A DNA stretch of 64,000 nucleotides from Onchidella celtica (taxonomy: Eukaryota > Mollusca > Gastropoda > Systellommatophora > Onchidiidae). Shown here one piece after another: positions 45,708 through 55,879 of this stretch (the stretch's first letter is position 1; the number at the start of each line of letters is the position of its first letter). The notes under the pieces are model-generated. The model worked only from the letters and a program-made list of their open reading frames with translations. It did not search any database and was not told the origin of the DNA. Location of the stretch: positions 87,513,998 to 87,577,997 of the forward strand of contig OZ007567.1 in NCBI GenBank assembly GCA_963931925.1, given 5' to 3'. A program made the translations under genes and the position numbers.

Positions 45708-46134
45708 CTAGCTGAGTTACCCGGCCCTGCCCGGGAGAAATATCTTTATCTAGAAAACAACACGCACAATCGGCACACAGATTATGTAGATCTAGGTAGA
45801 AAACAACTCACAACTGGTACAGTAACACCCGCATGGCCCGTGCATAAGGCAGGCGGCACAGAAACTCATGCCTTCTAACTTTGAAACGCAACCGGAAGTT
45901 TAAAGACGAAACAAAACAAAGGCAGGAGGGAGGCCATCATTATTGAGGAGACAGCATTATTCGATGTTTTTAGGCCTATTTTCATTTATTACAAAATTGC
46001 GATACTTCGCTTTCATGTCAAAGGAATAGACATAGTAGCAAAGAGAACTATCTTTCACGTGTAATTTTTTCACGTCTGGGCATTTCTTCCTTGTAGCAGT
46101 GAATTTTTTTTCCTTGCTGTTTTTTTTATATAGA
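45708..46134 (-). mobile_element. Tandem Helitron array, unit 3 (variant 3' end)
   Basis: 427 bp. The 3' end is the other family type, CTAGCTGAGTTACCCGGCCC with a CCCGG..CCGGG hairpin, while the body and 5' end are those of units 1 and 2. It lacks the CT-run segment and so has a shorter middle. It is a chimera of two Helitron subfamilies. Confidence 0.83.
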
Positions 46135-46565
46135 CTAGTGTAAAGACCCATTCAAAGAACGGGTTGCAATACCGATGTAGAAAAGAACACGCACAATCGG
46201 CACACAGATCATGTAGATCTAGGTAGAAAATAACTCACAACTGGCACAGTAACACCCGCATGACCCATGCATAAGGCAGACGGCACAGAAACTCTGCCTT
46301 CAAACTTTGAAACGCAACCGGAAGTTTAAAGTCGAAACAAAACAAAGGCAGGAGGGAGGCCATCACTGTTGAGGAGAAAGCATTATTCGATATTTTTAGG
46401 CCTATTTTCATTTATTACAAAATTACGATACTTCGCTTTCATGTCAAAGGAATAGACATAATAGCAAAAAGAAGTATCTTTCACATGTAATTTTTTCAGG
46501 TCTGGGCATTTCTTCCTCGCAGCAGTGAATTTTTTTTTCCTTGCTGTTTTTTTTATTTAGATAGA
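46135..46565 (-). mobile_element. Tandem Helitron array, unit 4
   Basis: 431 bp. Begins CTAGTGTAAAGACCC with the hairpin CCATTCAAAGAACGGG and has the short-type middle of unit 3. Its 5' end (minus strand TCTATCTAAATAAAA) is followed by the interrupted reverse transcriptase at 46566, with T on the plus strand (A on the minus), as expected for AT insertion. Confidence 0.85.
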
Positions 46566-47470
46566 TTCTCTGAAAAGTAGCTGAGACATTTTTCATACCA
46601 AATGGTAGAACATTGTACTCATACAACCCTGACGGGGTTACAAATACAGAAATCTCTCTTGCTCTATCTGTCAAAGGTTCACACCAATAACCCATCAACA
46701 AATCAATTTTTGTTACATATTTGGTTTTTCCAACCTTATCTATACAATCATCAATTCTGGGAATTGGATAAGCATCAGTCTTACTGACGACAGCATTGAT
46801 TTTCCTGTAATCTGTACAAAATCTGATAGCTCCATTGGGCTTTGGAACAATTACACATGGTGAACTCCAATCAGATTGAGAAGGTTGAACAATATTATTC
46901 TTAACATGTATATATATACTTAATTTCTTTCTCAACTAATTCTCGTCTCTTAGGATTCACCCATTAAGGATGTTGCTTAATTGGTTTTGTATCTCCAACA
47001 TCTACATCCAGAGAAACAATAGTAATTCTTCTTGGAACATCAGAAAAGAAAATAATCTTGATATCTAAAGATCAAATCTTTCATCTTCTGTTTTTGATAT
47101 GATTCCAAATGACTCAACTTAAAATCAATATTCTGCAAAATCTCAGAATTTAACAATTTGGATGATGTTATATCACGTTTGAGATTTACATCTTGAGCCT
47201 CATCTTCTGACTCAACACCATCACTAACTTCATCCGCCACAGCAATAAACAGAACTGGTTTTTCATGATACATTTTCAACATATTTACATGACAAAGCTG
47301 TGTACTTTTTCTCCTATCTGGAGTTGCTATAACATAATTGAGATCATTTACTTTTGCCTCAACCACACGGACCATAAAATCTGGCCTGGAGAGGGTTGGA
47401 CTGTATAGAAAACAAAACAAGAACCTTATCTCCAGGTTTAAAAACTTTTGTTCTGGCTTTTTGTCAACTG
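46566..47470 (-). pseudogene. Gmr1-like pol copy C: integrase C-terminus followed by reverse transcriptase
   Basis: Read 5' to 3' on the minus strand: KVFKPGDKVLVLFSIQ and NPLQARFYGP (integrase GPY/F-type domain), VNDLNYVIATPDRRKSTQLC and HVNMLKMY (47330-47270), an acidic linker, LLNSEILQNIDFKLSHLESY, then RT N-terminal motifs SQSDWSSPCVIVPKPNG, FCTDYRKINAVV, KIDLLMGYW and VTPSGLYEYNVLPFGMKN. Integrase sequence therefore precedes RT, the Ty1/copia-like order that defines Gmr1-like Ty3/gypsy elements. Several frameshifts make it inactive. The RT frame is cut at 46566 by the Helitron array and resumes in phase at 44725. Confidence 0.88.
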
Positions 47471-49369
47471 CCTTCGATACGGAGCTTTTATTTGTGGTCT
47501 TTCCACCTGGAAGCAAGCTTTTTTTTCATGATATGAATAGATTTTTATATTAATCTTTTTTTCGTGCGAATTTGATGGCCACTTTTTCTGTCCATGACTG
47601 TTCTGTCCATAAAACTTCATTTTTCAACATACGGTGAAAACCCGATTTCGCTATGGTAGCGCACCGCCCTACTTTTTCCTGTTCGCATGACCTACTTTAT
47701 CGAAGTGGGGCTACCTTCCCGATTCAGAAGTTTAAAATCAGATTAATCTTCGTCCCATAATCCTGTTGGTACCACAGTATTGTGGACAGGACTTTATTCT
47801 GACAACTTACGAACATTTATCCTTTTTTTTTTTTTTTACAATAGAAAGGGCGCAATCCCGGGCAAGCTTGAAAAAAATGTGTGTAGATTTAGGTCACGCT
47901 GCTTTCGTTGTTCAACTTTCTGAAAGGGGGGTGGGGTGGAAAATGGTACACCTTGTGATTACCAGAGAGTATAGATGTATAGAGAGGTTTCACTATTGGT
48001 CGATTTGCATTGCGAGACACGAGAAGCTACATGAAACCATTGTTAGCATGGAGTGGAAAGTAGGTCGCTGCGGTAAACAGTAAACGTTTGTGCATCTCCA
48101 CGGGGCGTAAGAACTTACAAAAGGGTCTAAATAGTTTCAATCAGCCCAAAAAATATAAACAATTCACATGTAACAGTTGATGCAAATTTCAGCACGTTAA
48201 GATAGGGAGAGTCAGATGAAATGGACTGCTACCCTTTAAAAACGAAACAGTCTCGAACTGTTGTAGAAATAAATAACAGGATCCGATGAACACTTAATAC
48301 TAACGTTTAATGACTGTAAATAAGAGCTGATATCTACAAGTTACTTACATCTAGCCGGGAAGGCACTTACACTTCTAACTACAACTTAGACATATACGAG
48401 GAACGACTGGATAACTTGCACACACACTCGCTCGAATAGCGTCCTTAATATACATTCTGTCCGAACATTCAAGAAGTGGCTTGATTTCCTAACTAGCTCT
48501 ATACAACTCCAGAACCCACGAGATACATACTGATCGTCCAATCACACACGAACACGTCAATGTATGGCATCACTCCAAGGCCAACCTAGAGTAAACAAGA
48601 CATAACACGAATGCTTCAGTACATTCTCGATTGACCCAGATCTACATCTTCAATAACACGAACACCGGTCAAGCCGCGAGACATCAAAGCAAAACCACGG
48701 ACTATTGAGGGGAGGGAGGAGAAAGGTCGCCGAGTGCGACTCACAATACAGGGGTGAGAAAATGTCGATCACCCAACTAGTGGGACGCCACATCACAGTA
48801 AACAGACATGCACACCATCTTTGGTGAAGGTGATCTCTTTCAATTCTTCAATTTCTTGTTTACCGCAGCGACCTCGTTTCGCCATTTGGCGGAAGTGAGA
48901 TCTCTCCATGCATCTATACTCTCTGTGATTACTTACGCCTACTACTTGTACTTGGCTCTTTTCGTCTTGACGGACGGTCAGCAGCTAAATTCACTCCATT
49001 TCTCTCGCAGCTTCTCTCATGGCTTATCCTACCTCAGGCCTAATGCAAAAGATAATATACATGTAGTTTAGTTTCGTTGAACAGCCGCTGCAGCGCAGTA
49101 GGTCACAATGACTGAATCAATAGGGAAGACGCCGGAAGATGCATGCAAGGCTAGCGACAGCAGCGTCCTTTCATCTGCTGTTCCAGGTGAATGAGCTCCC
49201 TTCTCTCCCCTTGGCACCGAATGCACGTCGGTGCGCGGAGTGTGTTACGATGCGCTTCGGGTGGCTGGACGGCGTGTGCGTGGGCAAAAATTACAACCAA
49301 CCAAACCTAGGTGGTGGCCCGGGTTCTCGCATGGAGCCACTGATGCCAACGTGTATGCCCCGCATTATG
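47471..49369. other. Unassigned stretch between gypsy copies
   Basis: The left 60 bp or so may extend the integrase. The rest shows no supported frame, and the 48808-49071 frame has no domain. A T run lies at 47823-47837. Possibly old LTR sequence, but no termini were found. Confidence 0.35.
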
Positions 49370-49509
49370 GTTTTGCACTGGCTACACAAATCTAGAGAGC
49401 CGTCTGCACACAGCTCACACTTGTCAACAAATTCACACCATCCCCCACAAAGCACATCAAAGCTCACTCGGGGCGGGTCAAGGCCACGGAAAAAAACTCA
49501 TTCGTAACA
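49370..49509 (-). mobile_element. Gmr1-like 3' LTR end, copy B (partial)
   Basis: The last 140 bp match the corresponding end of LTR A, finishing TTCGTAACA at 49509. Beyond 49370 the similarity stops. Directly followed (plus coordinates) by CCTCCCCTCCCCAAAA, the polypurine tract on the minus strand. Confidence 0.8.
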
Positions 49510-49525
49510 CCTCCCCTCCCCAAAA
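49510..49525 (-). promoter_or_regulatory. Polypurine tract of copy B
   Basis: Minus strand TTTTGGGGAGGGGAGG immediately before the LTR start TGTTACGAATG. The same tract is at 35747-35732 in copy A. Confidence 0.75.
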
Positions 49526-50065
49526 CAAAATTTTGATCCTAAGAGCAAAATATTTACAAGAATTCTTTGTATATAACTCAAACAAGGAAGGTAATCATCA
49601 CCTAAATACATAGGATCAACAACATTTTGAAAGGCAATCAGTAATCACATTCTCTTTCCCTTTTATGTGAACAATATTTAAATGTTATTCCTGTAACATC
49701 AAACTCCAATTCAACAAACGTCGATTTCTATTCTTCATCTTATACAAAAATACCAAAAGATTATGGTCAGTATAGATAGCTGTACATACATACATCAATA
49801 TGCTGCACGGCCAAAACTAAGGCCAAGGCTTCTTTTTCAATAGTAGAATAAGACATTTGATGTTTAATTTCTTTGAAAAATAAGCAATAGGATGCTCTGC
49901 ATTATTATCATCCTTCTGTAACAAAACCGCTCCAATTGCTTCATCACTAGCGTCAACCGCCATTGCAAACGGCCGACTACGATCAGAGGACTTGAGGACA
50001 GGAGAGTGACATAATATAGCCTTTAACAAATGATCTCTGGCAAGATTCATTCCAAGAAAACTTTT
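49526..50065 (-). pseudogene. Gmr1-like pol: RNase H domain, copy B
   Basis: Minus strand gives ARDHLLKAILCHSPVLKSSD, FAMAVDASDEAIGAVLLQ (first RNase H Asp), HPIAYFSKKLN, the STIEKEALALVL region (with small indels) and the LVFLYKMKNRN..ENVIADCLS end. The domain terminates next to the polypurine tract. On the 5' side it is cut at 50066 by the tail of a LINE. Confidence 0.87.
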
Positions 50066-50066
50066 T

Positions 50067-50101
<35 letters not shown>

Positions 50102-50521
50102 GAATTTCTATAGCGCATTTCTGATAACATTATTACTCAATGCGCTGTACATTGCATCATTGATTCATGCATGATACACTTTCCAGATCTCATACTAAAA
50201 CACGCACTCTCGTCCATACACAATTTAGTTTCACATACATAGACGCTCTTTGTCACATGGCACTAGCTTATATAATCAATCATAACATCAAAGTACAGAA
50301 TAGAATTTTGAAAATTTAACAGTCACGGAGGAAAAGGTGATGTTTTACGCTTTTCTTAAAGCTTTCAAGATTCGGTGATTCACGAATGTTTAAGGGTATC
50401 TGGTTCCAGATAAAAGGTCCAAAATAATTGAAGGATCTATGGCCTATAGTTTTATAGTTTTTAGATGGGATTCTTAAGATTGTTCTGTCACTTGATGATC
50501 TCAGTGAACGAGATTTGCTCC
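50066..50521 (-). mobile_element. CR1/Jockey-like LINE 3' end with (TTA)n tail, copy 1
   Basis: The minus-strand frame 50528-50316 ends SRSLRSSSDRTILRIPSKNY..GHRSFNYFGPFIWNQIPLNIR..SFKKSVKHHLFLR, the standard C-terminus of many animal LINE ORF2 proteins. A 3'UTR of about 220 bp and a (TTA)n tail (50097-50066) follow. The tail abuts the RNase H region, so this is an insertion into copy B. The same 3'UTR is at 62569-62850. Confidence 0.85.
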
Positions 50522-50711
50522 AAGTCAAGTTTTGCCAATCCCACGAAAATTACTGATTATGCTTTTTCATAGTCATAGTGCCGCTTGGCTGATACAGTCA
50601 TGTGTATTTTTCTTTGAGGAGCATGGACGTGCCCACTCAGTTGGGGGGTAGGGAGGGTTGGGTAAGGTGGAGGGGACCCGCGTGGCCGCAATGCCCATTC
50701 AGTCGTTTTCC
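50522..50711 (-). repeat. About 200-bp dispersed repeat, copy 2
   Basis: Inverted partner of 41845-42060, lying between the LINE and the gag fragment. Confidence 0.7.
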
Positions 50712-51480
50712 TGGAGAGTGCCTGAACTTTTGCCGGTAAGCCTCAGGTACCAATTCATATGATTTCAAAATGGCATCGTTAACAACGTCATAATCACCCG
50801 CTCCTTCTACAGAAAGGGCCGAATAGGTGTGTTGGGCTTTACCCTTTATAACACTCTGTAGCATTAATGGCCAATATGGGTTAGGCCAGTTCAAACTATG
50901 GACCACCTTCTCAAAATGTTGAAAATACTTATCAACCTCCCTTTCATCAAAGGGGGGAACTAACTGTACCTCTCTTCTACTCTAGCCAGAAAACTAATGT
51001 CACTAGCCGCACTTGATCTGCTACTAATTCCTAATCTTGCTTTTTCTAGCTCATGTTGTCTGATCTGTCTCTTTCTTTCTCCTGTGCTTTCTCCCGTCTA
51101 ATTCTTTCATTCTCCTCTGCCACGCATGCTGGCTTTTTCTCTTCTAGCTTTTTTTAAACTCCAGCTGTTTTAGTTTCAGCTCTGCTTCTAATCGCATCTT
51201 TTCTTTCTGTAACTCAATTATAGCTTCATCGGTTACTAATGCCTTAGTTTCAAACTGAGCCAAATCCTCCCCTTCATTCAAATATATTGTCATCAACATA
51301 ATATTCGTCAATATATCTAGTTATTTCCATTTTCCTTAAATTAGGTTTCACATAATCTAGTCCTAATCTTTCGCAAATCACCAATAAATCCACTTTCTTA
51401 AATCTCAACAGATCTTCTGGTGTTGGTGATGCCAAAAAAGTATTCACGTCCATTGTCGCTGGTTCGTCTACAAAATTTCT
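50712..51480 (-). pseudogene. Gmr1-like gag, copy B (degenerate)
   Basis: Starts near 51480 on the minus strand with a fragment reading PTPEDLLRFKKVDLLVICERLG. It continues through a charged, frame-broken stretch (about 51300-51040) to VVHSLNWPNPYWPLMLQSVIKGKAQHTYSALS and YELVPEAYRQKF (about 50900-50725), the capsid-like core of this gag family. Stops and frameshifts are frequent. It lies correctly just downstream of the primer-binding site and 5' LTR. Confidence 0.8.
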
Positions 51481-51612
51481 AGATCTAAATCTCCTTATTT
51501 GAGGAAATACCGGTTGATGTCACCTCAACCGTCAATCAATCAGATCAGACCCTATCAATTCAGATCCTATCAATTCATATCCTAGACCTACGTGTGAGTC
51601 CTATCAATTCAG

Positions 51613-51630
51613 ACCCCGGACAAGCCCCCA
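51613..51630 (-). promoter_or_regulatory. tRNA-Pro-type primer-binding site
   Basis: The minus strand reads TGGGGGCTTGTCCGGGGT, 8 nt after the LTR end. It differs at two positions from the classical tRNA-Pro primer-binding site (TGGGGGCTCGTCCGGGAT). Confidence 0.8.
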
Positions 51631-51638
51631 AAAAGGAT

Positions 51639-51795
51639 TGTTACGAACCACAATCCTTTCAAACCAGCGACAACAAAGTTAACCTTTTTGTGAAATTCAA
51701 ATTAACAGCTTATTTATTTACAATAAGAACTCACAATAGCAATCGGCGATGCCAATAACAAAATTAATTACAATGCACGTCAACACATGACAATA
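51639..51795 (-). mobile_element. Gmr1-like 5' LTR, copy B (interrupted)
   Basis: Begins TGTTACGAACCACAATCC in plus coordinates, which is the LTR 3' end on the minus strand. It matches LTR A for about 150 bp until Helitron 2 starts at 51796. The continuation beyond the Helitron was not found. Confidence 0.8.
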
Positions 51796-53190
51796 TCTAT
51801 ACTAATAAAAGTGAAACCATACGACAATTGCAGCGCGCCTTTCGCTACTCCTCTGTTAATGCTGATTCGGTGGCCATCAAGTTTTATACAGCGCTTATGC
51901 CGCAGTCTCACCAAGAAAACTCGTGTGCGAACGTGTCAAATTAAGTCGTGTACGAACGTGTCCACACGCACACGAGCAAAATTCGCACAAGAGCTGACAC
52001 GTTCGTGCACGAGCCCACGCGTGCCCACACGACTCGCACACGAATAACCTTCGCCCCCTCCCGCCAGGACCGATTTGAGGCCCAAATTGCACAATTCGCA
52101 CACGAGTTGTGCTATACTCGCACGAATTGTGGAGGAGGAGGACAAGTATAAAAGCGGGAGCCAAGCGAAATAACACAAGCAGGCCCTATATATAGGGTAG
52201 TCTCACTGTACTCGTGCGCGAGTCGACACGAACGTGTGGGCTTGTGTCAACACGCACGAGTAGGCTGCCACGTACGCGTGAGCTCGTGTGCGAATTTTTC
52301 ACATTCCTGAGTGGATGCGCGCGCATCAGTTTGGTGCGTGCTGACACGAACCCAGGCGAACGCCTCCGCTCGCATGTCAAGAAATCGCACACGACTTGCC
52401 GAAAAAATAAGGCTGGAGCTATTTTTCTGCAGCTAGGCACGAGTTTGACACGAGTTGGTGTGTGAGGGCCAAAAACACGTGTCAAAACACGCCTCAGCAC
52501 GCCTCAGCACTCACGAGCTTCATAATTATCAAAATCGCATGCGAGTTTTCTTGGTGAGACTGCGGCATTAGTAAAGACTGTCGTCGTGTCGCCGGCACAG
52601 AAAATAAAAAAATAATTAATAACTCGCAGAACGTTTGTATTAGTTTCTAGGTTGCGACACATTGGCGTTCGGTCTATTTTTTCGGCAAATGTACGTAATT
52701 GAGATTGATTCCGGTATCTGTATCACACTCACAAAATAACTTCCGGTTAGGATTGGTTTGAATGATGAGATTGAGTTCTAAGACTATCAAGTATGAAATT
52801 TTGTGTGTTCTCAATGTGCCTAGACTAGGAAAAAGAAAGGGTCTGGAATTGGGAGATTGACGCTGCAGGGCCAAAAGTACAGGTTTGTGTTTTCAATATG
52901 CCTAGTAAAATATATTATAATATTTCTTTTCCATTAACACATGACATTATCACTTCCTGCGATGTGCAAACAAACCGTGCGCAAATCATAGCCATTTGAC
53001 GGATGCTGGCGGGAGGCGCAGGACGTCAACGCGCAAAGGGAGAGCAGTAAAACGTATCTAAAAACAAACAAACAAACACAAAATAAAATAAAGCTAAAGG
53101 AACAGGCAAAATGAAGCAGGTCCATAATAATCACCCAGAACTGAAACTAATAAATCGATTTATCCCGGGCAGGGCCGGGAATTCAGCTAG
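51796..53190 (+). mobile_element. Non-autonomous Helitron 2, with inserted MITE
   Basis: Same ends as Helitron 1: A then TCTATACTAATAAAAGTGAA at the start, and CCCGGGCAGGGCCGGG..CAGCTAG then T at the end. It is about 722 bp without the inserted MITE, and has landed in the 5' LTR of gypsy copy B. Internal blocks GGTCTGGAATTGGGAGATTG and CACTTCCTGCGATGTGCAAA match Helitron 1. Confidence 0.88.
51898..52567. mobile_element. 670-bp TIR element inside Helitron 2 (TTA duplication)
   Basis: Ends TGCCGCAGTCTCACCAAGAA and its exact inverse, arms about 30 bp, flanked by TTA on both sides (51895-51897 and 52568-52570). Helitron 1 lacks it at the same point. A 3-bp TTA duplication fits PIF/Harbinger, but no transposase remains. 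The interior is packed with CACGAACGTG and TCGCACACGAG-like words in both orientations. Confidence 0.78.
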
Positions 53191-53889
53191 TATGCATATA
53201 TTTGAATACATATATATGAATATGTCACGAAGATATCTTTCAGATTACGCATGTCGTAATATCGAGACCTATGTTGCTGAGCAAAGATTACGAGATAAGA
53301 GTATGTTTTTGTCCTTCGGACAAATTTGCACATTGTAAACAATTTGATGGCGAATTTTTATACAGTTTTTAGAAATCATAGCGACGACCAATGTTATCCT
53401 GCTCAAAGTCCTACTTTCGACTCCCGACTGGTGAGCATGGGGACAACACATTTTAATATCAAGTTTGAAGTTCCCACGTACGAAAATTTGGCCAGCGGAA
53501 AGGTCAATTAAAAGAATCCAAAAAAAAAAAGGATAAAGGGACAATAACTTTTATGTCCATTACAAGAAGGCCTGTCAAATAGAGTAAAATATCCACTTTT
53601 ATCTTAGCACTAATGATTTTACTCTATCTACATGGTGTTTGGTATAACTTGTTTTGCCCCAGTCTGCATGATTGCAAAAGTTTTCGTTTTTGCTCAGTCT
53701 ACAATCTCCGCTAAAGACTACCTGTACCAGTTTTCCTAGATTTGCTTGCTTTTTTTTTTTTAAACAAGTCAAAACTGGAGATCCCGCCAAACTAACAATT
53801 TTTTTTTTTCAAGCAGCAAAACCACCACCTCAAAATATTATAAAAACCACAGAAAAACTGTGGGATCTCAGCAAGGTTACAAGCAATGT
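53191..53889. other. Non-coding stretch, nothing recognised
   Basis: No supported frame. At 53840-53870 a CCACAG..CTGTGG hairpin resembles the start of the repeat family that follows. Confidence 0.4.
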
Positions 53890-54295
53890 CAAAATTGGGC
53901 AAAAAGAATTGTCAAAATTGGGCAAAAAAGAAAAAAGTTGTATGTAGCAAAGCCTCGCGTAAGAAATAATACCCAAACGATACAATGCAAACTAAAAGAG
54001 AAGCTTTTGTGCTGCTAACCAAGCAAGAACTCGCAATTAAGTAAGCATAATTATTCTGTTTAGATTCTATACATTTCCTATACAAATCCTTTATTGTTCG
54101 ATTGTTTTATCTGTTCAATTTCACTTTTGTTCTGTTGTTGTGTTTTCTTTTTTTTTTCCTTGATGAAGGCGCTAGCCCAAATATCGGCCATTTTCTGTCT
54201 TCTCTTTTAGTTTGCCTTGTATCGTTTGGGTATTATTTCTTACGAGAGGCTTTGCTACATACAACTTTTCTTTTTGCTCAATTTTGACACCTCAA
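53890..54295 (+). mobile_element. Penelope-like(?) repeat family, copy 2, with inverted end
   Basis: The right part (53997-54295, plus) carries CAAGAACTCGCA, CTTGATGAAGGCGCTAGCCC then AAATATCGGCC, and GTATCGTTTGGGTATTATTT. The left part (53897-53996) is the inverse of its last about 90 bp, so the copy is a near head-to-head inverted pair. The TGATGA..helix..AAA arrangement resembles a degraded hammerhead core. Confidence 0.55.
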
Positions 54296-54721
54296 AATAT
54301 CCATATTATATTGAGGTAAATAAAGAAGTAAAGGCTATAACTGTGGGAAACTTTTTCTCTCATCCCATATCATGTGCGACAAATTTGCTGTGATGTAAAC
54401 GTGTAAATAGTTCGCTAAGAGCTCATGCAAAACCGGTACAGTTGAGCTTCTTAGGGTGGAACAGCATTAACGATAAGAATGTAAACACACTGTGGTGTTC
54501 ACAGAAAAACAAAAGTAGATCTAGTTTGTTTTTACTTTCTTCAAAACGGTTTTCATCAATTATTTTCTTATAATATAAAACATTATTACAGCGAGAAAAA
54601 GAATAAGGCTGCTATTGTCTCTGTTAATTATGATGCTGTGATGCGCTACAACAGACGGTCCTGTGATGCAACTCTCGCAGCCTTGTGGTGAGCCATCCGC
54701 CTGTTATATAATAGTCTCTGT

Positions 54722-55430
54722 TGTTTCACTTGAACTTTGCGATGATGCATTCATCTTCAGCACTGGTTTATAAACCGAAATCTCCCAAGGCACGAGGTCA
54801 AAGTCAGTCCGGACTATTCGGATTGCAGTCCGATTTGGTGTCAAACGGAATGGCCAATCTTCGGACTGGGTCGATGTGTCTAAGCTCCCCCCGTAGGTAT
54901 TATTTGGGGCAGCGGATGCCGTCGTGCAGCGTACATACTCATACTAAGATTTTATGTTAGTTTGTAGTTAGTTTCAGAATACGTTAAGGTGGCCCTTTGG
55001 CCAGAGGGAAAGTTTTCTGTAACCAGATATTCCAATCTAATTTTAGCCCGAACTGTATTTTTGACCCGATAACGTGCCCCAGAAAATTCATTCCACAAAC
55101 AAATTTAATCTGACCACTTGGAGCAAAATGTAAATAACCCCTCCGATATATAAAACATACCAGTTGTTTAATACAGAGAGGGCAATTGGGGCATGAGTGT
55201 CTGAATGCTTTCTGTTAAGTAAGGTTTCAATTAAGCGTTGGAGGCTATAGTTTTTGTTGTTGTTGTTGTTGTTTGTTTGTTTGTTTGTTTTGGTGTTCTT
55301 GTTTTCCTTTTTCTTGCAAATTTTCTCTTGTCACAGGAAACACACCACGCTCGAGAATATGACATAGCCATTATAGCCAAATCGGTAATGCACATTATTT
55401 AGTCATGTCATGTTCTACAGCCTAACATTA
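54722..55430 (+). repeat. Duplicated block, copy 2, part a
   Basis: Partner of 16715-16748, 17841-18282 and 20584-20840. It lacks both the LINE and the Helitron present in copy 1. Confidence 0.65.
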
Positions 55431-55879
55431 GAAAAACCACAGGGAACTGTGGGATCGTAATTGGCAGACGTGCTACTCCACTGAAATACAAGCACGAACT
55501 CGCAGCTAAGTATATTATATGTATTCATTTAAGATTTTATTTAGATTCCATATATTTCATATTCTATTTTTTGTTTTATTGTTCCACTGTTTTATTGTTC
55601 CACTGTTTTATTGTTCCACTGTTTTATTGTTCCACTGTTTTATTGTTCCACTGTTTTATTTGTTCAATTTTCCCTTTTTTTTTTTCTACTGCTGCTTTTT
55701 CTATTTTCTATTTTTTTTTTTCTCCTTGAAGAAAGCTGTCGCCGAAATATCGGTCATTTTCTGTCTTCCCTTATAGTTTGCGTTTCATTGCATCGTTTGG
55801 GTATTACTATTATTTCTTAAGGGAGGCGAGGCTTTGCAACACACAACTTTTTCTTTTTGCTAATTTTTGACTCTACATC
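55431..55879 (+). mobile_element. Penelope-like(?) repeat family, copy 3
   Basis: About 450 bp absent from the paralogous site near 20840. It has a CCACAGGGAACTGTGG hairpin start, CACGAACTCGCAGC, six 16-bp tandem units GTTTTATTGTTCCACT (55573-55668), CTTGAAGAAAGCTGTCGCCG then AAATATCGG, and the shared GCATCGTTTGGGTATTA..TTTTTCTTTTTGC end. Confidence 0.6.
55573..55668. repeat. 16-bp tandem repeat, six units
   Basis: GTTTTATTGTTCCACT repeated six times almost perfectly. Confidence 0.9.

Noticed and set aside
44726-46565. Reading the near-identical units as a CRISPR array or satellite
   Set aside because: Units of about 430-490 bp with Helitron termini and no spacer/repeat structure.
47040-47516. 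Minus-strand frame as an unknown host gene
   Set aside because: Its motifs are the integrase tail and linker of the Gmr1-like pol.
48808-49071. 87-codon frame with hydrophobic stretches
   Set aside because: No recognisable domain, surrounded by retroelement debris; chance frame is the simpler reading.
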